Positions 27,880 through 36,981 of a DNA stretch of 64,000 nucleotides are shown here, piece after piece. The stretch lies in NCBI RefSeq assembly GCF_026262625.1, contig NZ_SHNN01000004.1, forward strand, positions 1 to 64,000. Direction: 5' to 3'. The position numbers were made by a program, and so were the translations under genes. The DNA comes from Candidatus Litorirhabdus singularis. Lineage in GTDB: Bacteria > Pseudomonadota > Gammaproteobacteria > Pseudomonadales > Halieaceae. The stretch's first letter is position 1; each line of letters begins with the position of its first letter. The notes under the pieces were generated by a model. It worked only from the letters and a program-made list of their open reading frames with translations, did no database searches and was not told where the DNA came from.

Positions 27880-28563
27880 CTAGACGTAGTTGTCACCGTG
27901 GCAGTAAGACACCATCCGGCTTAACTCGCTGAGACTGCGGCCAGACTGGTCGTGCAAGTCGTTAAAAAACTGCTGACTGCGTGACAGCGAGGTTTTGGTG
28001 TTGATGCCGCCTTCGATGATCTTGTGGTTGCGCAAAAAGCCCTCCACATCGCGAGATAGCAGGAAGCTGTTTACGCCCAGGCTGCGCAGGGCATAAGGGC
28101 CCGTGTTGCCGCCCAGTCTGGAGCCGTGTTGTTTCAGGTATTGCCAAAGACCGACAATATCGTCGCTGGGCCAGTTGGCAATGAATTTTCCAAAGCTGAC
28201 ACCTTCGCGCTGCTCTGTTTCGTGAATCATGAAAGCGTTTTCGCGGATGGCCAGCACTTTACGGTAGTTGCGGATGATGGCTTTGTCGCTGGCTTTTCGC
28301 TCCAGCATATCGTCTGGCATCATGATCAGCTTGCTAACTTCAAAGTCCCAGAACACCTCCTCAAAGTTGTCCCACTTGGCCTCGACCACGCGCCAGACAA
28401 AGCCGGACTGAAAAATCTTTTTGCAGAACTCGGCCAGATAGCGGTCGGTGGGTAGTCTTCCCAGCGTGCGTTTGGAAGCAGGGGTTGGCAGCAGCTTTTT
28501 GAGCTGCTTCTCGCCGCCCTTGCGGGCGCAGGCAGTGGCGTATATATCGTCAAATGATGGCAT
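27880..28563 (-). CDS. DNA-3-methyladenine glycosylase I-like protein
   Basis: A 227-residue protein of the Tag/AlkA-I helix-hairpin family. The QSGFVWRVVEAKWDNFEEVFWDF segment corresponds to the QxGLSWxxILxKRxxFRxAF of Tag, and IIRNYRKVLAIRENA to the following helix. It would excise 3-methyladenine from DNA. The zinc-snap residues of E. coli Tag are not obvious, so this is a divergent member. The substrate specificity is therefore inferred only from the family. It lies 47 bases from the acyl-CoA reductase gene on the same strand. Confidence 0.8.
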   Translation of the reverse strand: MPSFDDIYATACARKGGEKQLKKLLPTPASKRTLGRLPTDRYLAEFCKKIFQSGFVWRVVEAKWDNFEEVFWDFEVSKLIMMPDDMLERKASDKAIIRNYRKVLAIRENAFMIHETEQREGVSFGKFIANWPSDDIVGLWQYLKQHGSRLGGNTGPYALRSLGVNSFLLSRDVEGFLRNHKIIEGGINTKTSLSRSQQFFNDLHDQSGRSLSELSRMVSYCHGDNYV

Positions 28564-28610
28564 GACTCTATTCTACCCAACCGCGGTACCCTTTTCCCAT
28601 GCCTGTGGGC

Positions 28611-30596
28611 TCAGAAATGCACACCTTTCATCAATGATGCCAGCGCTACCTGCTCATTGGAGACTTCGATCTTCTCTGGTGTTGCATCACCCTTGGCAGC
28701 GGCAGAGTCATTAAACATGCGGAATACCACGTTCATTACCACTTCTGAGAACCTGGGCGCCAACGCGGTCATAACCTGCAGGCCTACGCCCATGGGGGTG
28801 GCTATACGCTTGGGCTTCTTGATAACCGCTTCCACCACCATATCGACCGCTTCATCCGGGGTCAGTACCGGCATTGAATCGTAGACGGTAGTGGCGGCGA
28901 TCATGGGGGTGCGCACCAGCGGCATATTGATGGTGGTAAAGCGCACATTGCGATCGGAAAACTCCACGGCTGCCGCCCGGGTCCAGGCGTCCAGGGCGCT
29001 CTTGGAGGCGACATAAGCAGAGAAGCGGGGGCTTGGTGTTAGCGCACTGATTGATGACATATTGATAACATGTCCCGATTCCCTGGCCAGCATACTGGGT
29101 GCAAAGCCGCAGATCAGCCGCACTGCACCAAAGTAGTTGATTTGCATGGTCCGTTCAAAATCGTGAAAGCGGTCAAAAGACAGCTCGATAGAGCGGCGAA
29201 TAGAGCGGCCGGCATTATTGAGCAGTATATCGACGAAGCCGTGCGCGGCCAGAACTTCAGCGACCAGGCGGTCACAGTCCTCCATATCGGAAACATCGGC
29301 AGTATAAGAGGTTGAGAGGCCACCTACTTCGGCGATCTCAGCAGCGGTCTCGGCGAGTTTATCGGCGGAGCGCGCCACCAGTAGCACGTGCGCGCCGGCC
29401 TCGGCCAGGCGGATGGCCGAAGCCTTGCCAATGCCGGAGGAGGCGCCTGTGATCAGCACGACCTTATCCTTGATGTTGCCTTCCAGTGAGTGGTCAATAA
29501 ACAGGTCCGGGTCCAGTTTACGCTCCCAGTAATCCCAGATAACTGGCGCGTAATCAGGCAGACTGGGGCAACTGATGCCACTGCCCTTGAGCGCTCGCTC
29601 GGTATCCCGGTTGTCATAGCGAGTGGGGTAATTGAGGAACATGGTGACTGAATCCGGCAGGCCCATATCGGCCAGTACGGTGCTTACTACCCGCTTGATG
29701 GGTGGCAGGCCGGCGATGGTGTCGCGAACAAAACTGGGAATGAATCCGAACATGCGCATATCCAGACGCATGCTCAGGCGCGGTGCGTGTCCCGCCTCGG
29801 CAAAGATGTTGATCAGCCGGCCCATGCTGTAATGCTCGGGGTCGCTGAGGTGAAAACAGTCGCCGTCGTGACCGGGCAGATGGGCAATGTGGTCCATTGC
29901 GGCAACCACATAGTCCACTGGTACCACATTGAATTTGCCGCCCTCTATACCGATCAGTGGGAACCAGGGCGGTAGCACCTTGCGCATTTTCTGCAGTGAC
30001 TTGAAGAAGTAATAGGCACCGTCAATCTTGTCGATCTCGCCGGTCTGGCTATCACCCACCACCATCGCCGGTCGATAAATACGCCATGGCACCTGGCATT
30101 CCTCGCGCACGATACGTTCAGATTCGTGTTTAGTCGCGAAATAAGGGTGCTCGTAGTTTTCTGCTTCCTCAAACATATCCTCACGAAATGTTCCGTTATA
30201 GAGACCGCCGGCGGCTATTGAACTCACATGCTGGAAACAGCTGGCTTTGAGCGCCTGAGCCAGGCCAATGGCGTGGCGAGTGCCGTCGATGTTGGTCGCA
30301 GACTGTTGTTCGGCTGACGCTGCTATGTCATAGATGGCGGCGAAGTGGCAGAAATGTTGAACCTGACCGCTGATCTCGGCAATCGTCTCGGCGTCCAGCC
30401 CCAGGTTGGGCTGCCGCAGGTCTCCCAAAACGGGTACCAGCCGCTCGCTGTTGTCGCCAAAGCGGGTCTGCAGCGCGGCAAATTTTTCCTCTGACCCGGC
30501 GCGGGTCAGTACAAAGATGGTGCCCTCGCGTTGGCTCAATTTTTCGATAAAATTGCGACCTAAAAATCCGGTGCCGCCGGTTATGAAATAGCCCAT
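28611..30596 (-). CDS. Alcohol-forming fatty acyl-CoA reductase (SDR fusion)
   Basis: A 661-residue fusion of two Rossmann domains. The N-terminal one (FITGGTGFLGRNFIEKL, then HESERIVREECQVPWRIYRP) is a NAD-binding reductase of the FAR type. The C-terminal one (ITGASSGIGKASAIRLAE, VDILLNNAGRS, YVASKSALDAW) is a short-chain dehydrogenase. Layout, length and many blocks match, as I recall it, the Marinobacter enzyme Maqu_2507, which reduces acyl-CoA through the aldehyde to the fatty alcohol. GGAGGA lies seven bases before the ATG at 30596, which sets the start. With the WS/DGAT at 7698-9122 it would complete wax ester synthesis. Confidence 0.92.
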   Translation of the reverse strand: MGYFITGGTGFLGRNFIEKLSQREGTIFVLTRAGSEEKFAALQTRFGDNSERLVPVLGDLRQPNLGLDAETIAEISGQVQHFCHFAAIYDIAASAEQQSATNIDGTRHAIGLAQALKASCFQHVSSIAAGGLYNGTFREDMFEEAENYEHPYFATKHESERIVREECQVPWRIYRPAMVVGDSQTGEIDKIDGAYYFFKSLQKMRKVLPPWFPLIGIEGGKFNVVPVDYVVAAMDHIAHLPGHDGDCFHLSDPEHYSMGRLINIFAEAGHAPRLSMRLDMRMFGFIPSFVRDTIAGLPPIKRVVSTVLADMGLPDSVTMFLNYPTRYDNRDTERALKGSGISCPSLPDYAPVIWDYWERKLDPDLFIDHSLEGNIKDKVVLITGASSGIGKASAIRLAEAGAHVLLVARSADKLAETAAEIAEVGGLSTSYTADVSDMEDCDRLVAEVLAAHGFVDILLNNAGRSIRRSIELSFDRFHDFERTMQINYFGAVRLICGFAPSMLARESGHVINMSSISALTPSPRFSAYVASKSALDAWTRAAAVEFSDRNVRFTTINMPLVRTPMIAATTVYDSMPVLTPDEAVDMVVEAVIKKPKRIATPMGVGLQVMTALAPRFSEVVMNVVFRMFNDSAAAKGDATPEKIEVSNEQVALASLMKGVHF

Positions 30597-30765
30597 TAAA
30601 TCTTCCTCCAAAAAGTCAGTTGCTGCCTAAGTGTGGCCGCCTTAGTGATGTGCCAATTTAGTTTCCGCCTGAACAACGGCTGCCAGCCGTCTATCCAACG
30701 CTAGATGACGCCGGTGTGAAGTTGCCATACAGCGCGCTGGTAGGTGCGCCGTTTGGCCGAGTTGC

Positions 30766-31167
30766 TCAGGAGTTGAATGCCATCACTGCAGAGAGCAGCT
30801 GTCGGCAAGTGATCTGACCGACCAGTTTGCCGTCTTCTACTACCGGCCGACGGCGCTTGTTCTTCAGCAACATATCCTGTGCTACGTCAGTGATATCTTC
30901 ATGTGGGTTGGCAACCACCAGATTCTCGCTGGCCATGTAATCGCGGACGCGACCTATCTTGTCCTGATTATAGGTGGAGCTAAGAATGGCCCGCAGGCAG
31001 TCGAGCTCGGACAGAATGCCGGCCAGTCGCCCCGAATCATCAACCACGCAAAGGCCGGAGATCTTGTTATCAATGATCAGCTTGATGGCCTCGGCCATTT
31101 CGGCTTCGGCATTGATGGTGACCGTGCGTGCCGTCATGTAGTCTTTCAGCTGTACAGATCTAAGCAT
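30766..31167 (-). CDS. CBS domain pair protein
   Basis: A 133-residue protein consisting of one pair of CBS motifs (a Bateman module), usually an adenosine-nucleotide sensor. The first runs from VKDYMTARTVTINAEAEMAE-like sequence through GLCVVDDSGRLAGILSELDCL, the second through VRDYMASENLVVANP and RRPVVEDGKLVGQITCRQLL. There is no attached enzyme domain, so it acts alone or on a partner. AAGGAG precedes the ATG. It is divergent from the DsbA-like gene, with about 115 bases between. Confidence 0.9.
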   Translation of the reverse strand: MLRSVQLKDYMTARTVTINAEAEMAEAIKLIIDNKISGLCVVDDSGRLAGILSELDCLRAILSSTYNQDKIGRVRDYMASENLVVANPHEDITDVAQDMLLKNKRRRPVVEDGKLVGQITCRQLLSAVMAFNS

Positions 31168-31282
31168 AAGCTATCTCCTTATTTTTTAATAAGTTTAGAC
31201 CAATAACGCGTGAATGCTTACCGATAATTTGCGCTCTGTTTTATGTATACTGGTTGGTGATTACGGTGGCGAAGAGCCCGCT

Positions 31283-31921
31283 ATGCGCATAGACATATAC
31301 TCAGATAATATTTGCCCGTGGTGCTTTATTGGTAAACGGCACCTCGATATGGCAGCTCGCAACCTGGGTTTGACCAACCTTGATACTCGTTGGCACGCCT
31401 ACCAACTGTACCCGCAGATACCGATGGACGGCGTACCGCGCAAGGAGTTTATGCGGGCCCGTTTCGGCGCGGGGGGCGGTGACGCCTTCAAGCGGATTGC
31501 GGCCGTAGGCGTTGAGGCAGGCATAGCGTTTGCCTTTGAGCGCAATGAGACTATTCCTAATACGCTTAATTCTCATCGCCTGGTGGCCTATGCTGCTAGC
31601 GAGGGTAAACAGCATCAGACCATAGAGGCGCTAATGAGTGCGGGGTTTGAGCGCGGACAGGATATTGGCAGTCCGCAGGTATTGCTGGACGTTGCAGCAG
31701 CGGCTGATTTGGACGTTACAGCCGTAGAGCAAATGCTGGCTTCGGGCGCTTATACTGATGAAGTGCGTACCAGCGTTGACGAATGCGCGGCAGCCGGTAT
31801 TCAGGGTGTCCCCCTGTTTCGGCTAGAGAATGGTGAGGTTATTCAGGGTGCGCAGCCGGTGCCGGTATTTCAGATGTTGTTGCAGTCAGCGCGCGAAGAT
31901 ATTGCCGCAGGGCTGGTCTAG
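31283..31921 (+). CDS. DsbA family (FrnE-like) oxidoreductase
   Basis: A 212-residue thioredoxin-fold protein of the FrnE / 2-hydroxychromene-2-carboxylate isomerase group. It opens MRIDIYSDNICPWCFIGKR with the redox pair C11-P-W-C14. A helical insertion follows, and the cis-proline loop is GIQGVPLFRLENG. There is no signal peptide, so it is cytoplasmic. GAAGAG lies before the ATG at 31283; the frame extends to 31214 but without homology. It overlaps the convergent Nudix gene by four bases. Confidence 0.9.
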   Translation: MRIDIYSDNICPWCFIGKRHLDMAARNLGLTNLDTRWHAYQLYPQIPMDGVPRKEFMRARFGAGGGDAFKRIAAVGVEAGIAFAFERNETIPNTLNSHRLVAYAASEGKQHQTIEALMSAGFERGQDIGSPQVLLDVAAAADLDVTAVEQMLASGAYTDEVRTSVDECAAAGIQGVPLFRLENGEVIQGAQPVPVFQMLLQSAREDIAAGLV

Positions 31922-32535
31922 GCAAGCGCCGTAAACCGGCGCAGGCTGTCGAGACGAGTGACGCCTCGGCTTTGGTTTTTCTGCTCCAGCATGTCGACTG
32001 CTTCCAACAGCAAGTCCGCTGTTAGCCCGAAGATACGTTCACCGTCGTGATCAATGACGCTCTCCTGGTACTGTATGCCGCGATGCTCGCGCGCTTCCTG
32101 ATTCACTTTCAGACTGTCGTCAATCTGCAACGTCAGCACGCGAGCAACCTCAATGTTAGGTTGGGTTTGTGGCGCACGCGCCAAATAGCCGACCCAGGGT
32201 TGCATTAAATAGCCGCCACCACTCCAGGCGTCATCGAGGCGTCCCATTAGTTCAACATCGCCTCTATTGATACCGACTTCTTCCTCGGTTTCTCGCAGCG
32301 CAGCCTGAGCGAAATCTTCACCCGGGTCGAGGCGTCCACCAGGAAAGCAAACCTGACCGGCAAAACTCCTTAGATGAGCGGCGCGAACGGTTAGCAATGT
32401 TTGCGTTATTCCGTGCTCCTCCCAAAACAGTATGAGTACGGCTGCGCGGCCGAAATTGTTCGGTACAGCCTGCTCTGGAAATTGGAATGCGGGTCTGACA
32501 GATAATTGCGCCAGCGCTTGTTGTAACGGCGTCAT
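31918..32535 (-). CDS. Nudix hydrolase, CoA pyrophosphatase type (NudL-like)
   Basis: A 205-residue Nudix protein. The catalytic box runs from G67 to I89 with the canonical RETEEEVGI end. Before it lies LRSFAGQVCFPGG, matching the UPF0035 motif of the CoA pyrophosphatases (NudL, PCD1), which cut coenzyme A to phosphopantetheine and 3',5'-ADP. It would act in the cytoplasm in CoA turnover. The two genes at its ends are transcribed towards and away from it, so it is a single-gene unit. Confidence 0.9.
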   Translation of the reverse strand: MTPLQQALAQLSVRPAFQFPEQAVPNNFGRAAVLILFWEEHGITQTLLTVRAAHLRSFAGQVCFPGGRLDPGEDFAQAALRETEEEVGINRGDVELMGRLDDAWSGGGYLMQPWVGYLARAPQTQPNIEVARVLTLQIDDSLKVNQEAREHRGIQYQESVIDHDGERIFGLTADLLLEAVDMLEQKNQSRGVTRLDSLRRFTALA

Positions 32536-32702
32536 GTGCCGACGTCCTCGAGTTTCACTGAGCGTATACTACCAAAAACCCGAGTCCCAGGTTGAGCTGC
32601 AGTTAGGCGTTGACCAGTGGGCCGATATCCAGCACGGTTGCTGTGCGCTTGTGAGCCGTCTCCGCGAGAGCTGGGCGTGGATTAAATAAGGTTGATACAG
32701 GA

Positions 32703-33236
32703 GTGGAAACTATCAGTAATAAAGATGCGTTCGGGCCGTGGATGTTTGGCTTGTTCTGGGTAACAGCATTGGGCTTAATGACGTTGTATTTCACCGGTAT
32801 GCTTGATGAGCGTCGCAATCCCAATCAGGAATTGCGGTTGGTGAACTCGGCCGACGGTGCCACGGGTGTCGTGCTGGAACGTAATGTCATGGGCCATTAT
32901 CTGGCCAACGGTGAGATCAACGGGCAGCCAGTGGTTTTTTTGTTGGACACTGGCGCAACCAACATCGGTATTCCCGCTGCTGTCGCCAGCCGACTGGGGT
33001 TAACATCCGGCACACCATCGCGTAGCCTCACCGCAGGAGGCATAGTCTCCACATGGTTGGTAACCTTGGATCAGGTCCGACTCGGTCCGATCGAGCGGGG
33101 TGAGGTGACTGCCTCGGTAATTCCGGATATGCCCGGTGAAGAGGTACTGCTGGGCATGTCTTTTTTGCGCGATCTGGAAATTGTCCAGAAAGGCGATACG
33201 ATGACGCTGCGACTGGCTTTGGCGGGACCGCGGTAG
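32703..33236 (+). CDS. Retropepsin-like aspartic protease with membrane anchor
   Basis: A 177-residue protein: a short N-terminus, one membrane helix (about 14-31) and a clan AA aspartic protease domain of the TIGR02281 type, which works as a dimer. The active-site triad is D82-T83-G84 in FLLDTGATN; LLGMSFLRDLEI is the family C-terminal hydrophobic-glycine flap. The domain would be periplasmic. The substrate is unknown. The GTG start at 32703 has only a weak ribosome binding site. It may lead the short plus-strand run to the M20 and Kazal genes. Confidence 0.88.
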   Translation: METISNKDAFGPWMFGLFWVTALGLMTLYFTGMLDERRNPNQELRLVNSADGATGVVLERNVMGHYLANGEINGQPVVFLLDTGATNIGIPAAVASRLGLTSGTPSRSLTAGGIVSTWLVTLDQVRLGPIERGEVTASVIPDMPGEEVLLGMSFLRDLEIVQKGDTMTLRLALAGPR

Positions 33237-33266
33237 TTAATAATAAAGTGAATAAGGAGAGTCAAA

Positions 33267-33716
33267 ATGAGCAATGTGTCTGAATCTGATCGGGAGACAT
33301 TTTTTGCAGACGTCGCTGCTGCGTCGGCTAAAGCAGTATGGTCTGCGGTAGCGACGGTACATAAGGGTGAGGCGCGCGTGCGCTTGGTCCATCCCACCTG
33401 GGAGGGCGACGTACTGTGGTTTTGTACGTCAAAGTCTTCGCCCAAGGCCAAGCAGCTGGCGGCCAACCCGGCCATCGATGTGCAATGGCAGGTAGCACCC
33501 CCTGAGTTTATCCACATTATGGCGCGTGGTACGGCAGAATTGCTGGATGACCCCGCCACGCTGGAGCATGTGTGGGAAGTGATGGACTATGACCTTGCCG
33601 ATTTTTGGCCAGAAGGTCCCACTGCCGAAGACTTTGTTGCGGTGCGTATCACGCCGCAGCGGGTCGAGCTGTCAGAGATGTTCGGTAGCACCAATAAGCG
33701 CGTGTGGCGGGCATGA
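33267..33716 (+). CDS. Pyridoxamine 5'-phosphate oxidase-fold (general stress type) flavoprotein
   Basis: A 149-residue split-barrel protein of the PNPOx-like family, similar to general stress FMN/F420-binding proteins, not a PdxH; the true pdxH is at 62694-63332. Landmarks are AVATVHKGEARVRLVHP, LWFCTSKSSPKAKQL and ARGTAELLDDP. AAGGAG lies before the ATG. The stop TGA overlaps the start of the M20 peptidase (ATGA), so the two are translationally coupled. The cofactor and the reaction are open. Confidence 0.86.
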   Translation: MSNVSESDRETFFADVAAASAKAVWSAVATVHKGEARVRLVHPTWEGDVLWFCTSKSSPKAKQLAANPAIDVQWQVAPPEFIHIMARGTAELLDDPATLEHVWEVMDYDLADFWPEGPTAEDFVAVRITPQRVELSEMFGSTNKRVWRA

Positions 33717-35107
33717 TGCGCATACCGCTACTGCTGGCATTGCTACTGCTACCGTTGGCCAGCCTGCAGGCCGGTCCGGCTGCAGAGAACCTGGCGGCTG
33801 CGGTGCGTTTTGCCACCATCAGTCATCAGGATCGCAATCAGGTTGATGAGCAGGCGTTTCTGGGGTTGCATGCATTTTTGCGTGAGACCTACCCGCAGAC
33901 GTTTGCGCAGTTGGAAGTGAAAGTGATCAATGACTTCAGTCTGGTACTGGTTTGGCGGGGCAGTGAGACCACGGCAAAACCGGTGTTGTTTACGGCTCAT
34001 ATGGATGTGGTGCCGGTGGAACCCGGCACCGAAGCAGACTGGACCCATCCCGCTTTTGACGGTGTCATAGAGAACGGTGTGATCTACGGTCGCGGCACCT
34101 TGGATGACAAGCTGGGTGTGATATCGCTTTTGGAGGCGGTAGAAAGGCTTCTGGCTCGGAGTTATGCGCCCGCCCGTACGGTGGTATTTGCGTTCGGCCA
34201 TGATGAAGAAGTCAGTGGAGTGCAGGGCGCCGGCGAGATCGCCCGCTACCTGAAAGAAGAGGGCTTCTACTTCGACTGGATGGTGGATGAAGGCGGCATG
34301 ATGTTTAACGACAACCCCTTGGTCCCCGGCGAGCAGGTGGCGCTGATTGGGGTTGCTGAAAAGCTTTATTTGACACTGATTTTCCGTGTTGAAGGCGAGG
34401 GCGGCCATTCATCCCGCCCGCCGCGGGTAACCACAATTGGCCGTTTGGCAGCGGCAGTAAAGAAGGTAGAAGACAACCCGTTTCCTGCCCGAATTGTGCC
34501 CCCGATCGACGCTATGTTGGAACGTATGGCGCCACACGTGGATTTCCCCCAGAGCTTTCTGTTTAACAACTTATGGTTAAGCGACTGGTTGATTGCACGG
34601 ATAATGGAGAGCAACCCCACCACAGCCGCGTTTGTTCAGACTACAACTGCTTTGACGATGTTTAATGCGGGGGTTAAGGAAAATGTGATTCCCCAGATGG
34701 CGGAGGCACGGATTAACTTCAGGTTGTTGCCTGGTGACAGTGCTGAAATGGTTATCGAACGGGTGACTGAACTGGTAGATGATCCCGCGGTCAAAATTAC
34801 CAGAGCGGCTAATACGGCGCGACAGGCACCGGTAGCCCAGATCGACGGTCCTGGATTTGTTCAAGTGAGTAGGGCGGTGGAGGCGGTTTATCCGAATACT
34901 CTGGTGCTGCCTTACATGTTACCGGCTACCACCGATGTCAGGCATTATCTGGATCTAGCCGATAACCATTACCGCTTTCACGGTGCGCTGATAGGTATGG
35001 AGCAGGGCGCGCAGATTCACGGTACCGATGAGCAACTGTCGGTTGCCAGCTTTGAGAAGACAGTGGATATTGCCGTGCAGATGATACAAATGGGAACTCA
35101 ACCATGA
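33713..35107 (+). CDS. M20 family metallopeptidase, exported (PM20D1/CPS1-like)
   Basis: A 464-residue zinc carboxypeptidase of the M20 family with a signal peptide (MMRIPLLLALLLLPLASLQA). The metal-binding and catalytic motifs are TAHMDVVPV, GRGTLDDKLG, GHDEEVSG with the catalytic glutamates, and the late histidine in HGTDEQLSV. Sequence and length are closest to the PM20D1/CPS1 group, which hydrolyse N-acyl amino acids or small peptides. I start at the ATG at 33713, which overlaps the preceding stop codon. Its own stop overlaps an ATG at 35104 in front of the Kazal gene. Confidence 0.92.
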   Translation: MMRIPLLLALLLLPLASLQAGPAAENLAAAVRFATISHQDRNQVDEQAFLGLHAFLRETYPQTFAQLEVKVINDFSLVLVWRGSETTAKPVLFTAHMDVVPVEPGTEADWTHPAFDGVIENGVIYGRGTLDDKLGVISLLEAVERLLARSYAPARTVVFAFGHDEEVSGVQGAGEIARYLKEEGFYFDWMVDEGGMMFNDNPLVPGEQVALIGVAEKLYLTLIFRVEGEGGHSSRPPRVTTIGRLAAAVKKVEDNPFPARIVPPIDAMLERMAPHVDFPQSFLFNNLWLSDWLIARIMESNPTTAAFVQTTTALTMFNAGVKENVIPQMAEARINFRLLPGDSAEMVIERVTELVDDPAVKITRAANTARQAPVAQIDGPGFVQVSRAVEAVYPNTLVLPYMLPATTDVRHYLDLADNHYRFHGALIGMEQGAQIHGTDEQLSVASFEKTVDIAVQMIQMGTQP

Positions 35108-35136
35108 CGCAGCGATTGCTTGCAGAGGGAAAGACT

Positions 35137-35457
35137 ATGTTGGGAAGAATATTGTGTGCCTTGGTTTTGATAGCGCTGGCCGGTTGTGCGGGTACTATTG
35201 AGGAAGCGGACACTAACGCTACAACAACTACAACTACAACTACAACTACAACTACAACTGCTGGCGCGGCTGACCTGATGCCGGCAGGCGAGCCCTGCCC
35301 AGAAGTAAGGCCGCAGATTTGCACCCTGCAATATGATCCGGTGTGTGGCTGGGGAGAAGGCGACTTTTATGGAGATTATGGTAATTTCTGTGGTGCCTGC
35401 GGCGATGAGCGAGTACTTCGAGTTGTCGAAGGTCGCTGCCCTGAAGCCACCGAATAG
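35137..35457 (+). CDS. Kazal-like domain lipoprotein with poly-threonine linker
   Basis: A 106-residue lipoprotein: signal with lipobox LALAGC (C17), a 13-residue threonine run, then a small cysteine-rich domain with PCPEVRPQIC, YDPVCGWG, YGNFCGACG and GRC, the spacing of a Kazal-type serine protease inhibitor fold. It would be anchored in the envelope. I prefer the ATG at 35137, with AGAGGG seven bases upstream, because it gives a compact signal peptide; the ATG at 35104 overlaps the M20 stop. It adjoins a peptidase gene, but the M20 enzyme is not a serine protease, so a direct link is doubtful. Confidence 0.8.
   Translation: MLGRILCALVLIALAGCAGTIEEADTNATTTTTTTTTTTTTAGAADLMPAGEPCPEVRPQICTLQYDPVCGWGEGDFYGDYGNFCGACGDERVLRVVEGRCPEATE
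35221..35259 (+). repeat. ACTACA hexanucleotide repeat encoding 13 threonines
   Basis: Thirteen codons alternate ACT and ACA after an initial ACA ACA, a simple 6-base tandem repeat of about six units. Slippage would change the linker length by two residues without shifting the frame. Confidence 0.9.
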
Positions 35458-35556
35458 TTAGCGGCGTGGTGATTATTCACCTTTACCGAAAGCAGCGGCT
35501 GGGATAGAGTTCCGCGCTGTGTCTATCCACTCGCCTCAGAATAAAAAGGAAGCGAC

Positions 35557-36873
35557 ATGAGCTTAACCTCGCGCATACTGATCGCGATGGTGGCGGGCGT
35601 TTTTATAGGCTCTCTGCTCAATCTGGTTACTACCCAAGGCTGGCTTAGCGCTGGCATGCAGGAGTTTCTTTCTGCGTATCTGGTTGATGGTGTTTTAGAC
35701 GTTGTGGGCCGAATTTTCGTTGCCTCCCTCAAGGTTTTGGTGGTGCCACTGGTATTCGTATCATTGATCTGTGGTGCGTCATCATTGGGTGACAGCAATC
35801 GTATGGGATCGATTGCCGGTAAGACGATGCTGCTGTATCTGCTGACGACGGCGGTTGCGGTTGGCACAGCTTTAATGGTCGCGCTTTTGACAGGCCCAGG
35901 TGAAGGGGTTGATATGGTAGCGTCCTCTGCTTATGTGCCGCGGCAGGCCCCTCCACTGTCCGATGTAATCGTGAATATTTTCCCGACCAATCCGGTGCGG
36001 GCAATGGCCGATGGCAAGATGCTGCAAATCATAGTCTTTGCCCTGTTGCTGGGCTATGCGATTTCACGCTCCGGTGAGGCCGGCGTGCGGATTGCAGACT
36101 TCTTTCGTGATTTTGAGCAAGTGATCATGAAGATGGTCGAAGTGATGATGGCGCTGGCGCCTTACGGTGTGTTTGCTCTGTTGGTGAAACTTTTCGCGCA
36201 GCTTGGTGTAGGCGCCATTCTGGACCTGGGTAAGTACTTCCTGACCGTAGTTTTCGTGCTGCTGATACACGGTCTGGTTACTTATAGTGTGTTATTGCGC
36301 TCATTGAGTGGTTTGTCGCCGCTGATAATGTGGCGTAAGTTGCGTCCAGTGTGGGCGTTTGCCTTCAGTACCGCGTCTTCCGGGGCGACCATGCCGATTA
36401 CCATGCGCGCAGTAGAGAGGCGCATGGGCGTCAAGAATTCAGTGGCCGGCTTTACAGTGCCCTTGGGCGCTACCATCAATATGGACGGCACGGCGATTAT
36501 GCAGGGCGTGGCGACAGTATTCATTGCCCAGGTGTACAACGTTGATATTGGTGCGGTGGGCTACCTGACCGTGATTTTGACAGCGACGCTGGCGTCTGTC
36601 GGTACCGCTGCGGTGCCCGGAGTCGGGTTGATTACCCTTGCTCTAGTGCTAGAGCAAGCCGGGCTGCCAGTTGAGGGAATTGCGCTGATTATTGGTGTCG
36701 ACCGCTTGCTGGATATGGTGCGTACGGCAGTCAATGTTACAGGTGATGCCGCAGTCACACTTATCGTGGCGAGCAGTGAGGGTGCCATAGATCTCGATGT
36801 CTATGAAGACCCCAAGGCCGATACGCTGACCCAGGCAGTGGTGGTCAGTGCGGAAACGGATATAAAAGCCTGA
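35557..36873 (+). CDS. Dicarboxylate/amino acid:cation symporter (DAACS family)
   Basis: A 438-residue inner-membrane transporter of the GltP/DctA family, carrying glutamate, aspartate or C4-dicarboxylates with H+ or Na+. The signature region is complete: the serine-rich hairpin STASSGATMP, then GFTVPLGATINMDGTAIMQG with the substrate-binding NMDGT, and the second hairpin at SVGTAAVPGVG. The late RLLDMVRTAVNVTGD motif carries the residues that set acidic-substrate specificity. AGGA precedes the ATG. About 100 bases separate it from the Kazal lipoprotein gene. Confidence 0.93.
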   Translation: MSLTSRILIAMVAGVFIGSLLNLVTTQGWLSAGMQEFLSAYLVDGVLDVVGRIFVASLKVLVVPLVFVSLICGASSLGDSNRMGSIAGKTMLLYLLTTAVAVGTALMVALLTGPGEGVDMVASSAYVPRQAPPLSDVIVNIFPTNPVRAMADGKMLQIIVFALLLGYAISRSGEAGVRIADFFRDFEQVIMKMVEVMMALAPYGVFALLVKLFAQLGVGAILDLGKYFLTVVFVLLIHGLVTYSVLLRSLSGLSPLIMWRKLRPVWAFAFSTASSGATMPITMRAVERRMGVKNSVAGFTVPLGATINMDGTAIMQGVATVFIAQVYNVDIGAVGYLTVILTATLASVGTAAVPGVGLITLALVLEQAGLPVEGIALIIGVDRLLDMVRTAVNVTGDAAVTLIVASSEGAIDLDVYEDPKADTLTQAVVVSAETDIKA

Positions 36874-36981
36874 TCTGTATCAATTTGTGACTCTAACGGT
36901 GCCTCTCTAGTCTTTTCAGACGATGCGGGCAGACGATACGGCGCTCATACTACCCCCATCAAAATTGATTGAGGTGGCGCC

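Noticed and set aside
33267-33716. A second pdxH
   Set aside because: The split-barrel protein lacks the PdxH substrate motifs; the true pdxH is at 62694-63332.
35221-35259. Repeat as a phase-variation switch
   Set aside because: Units of six bases keep the frame, so it can change length but not turn the gene on or off.
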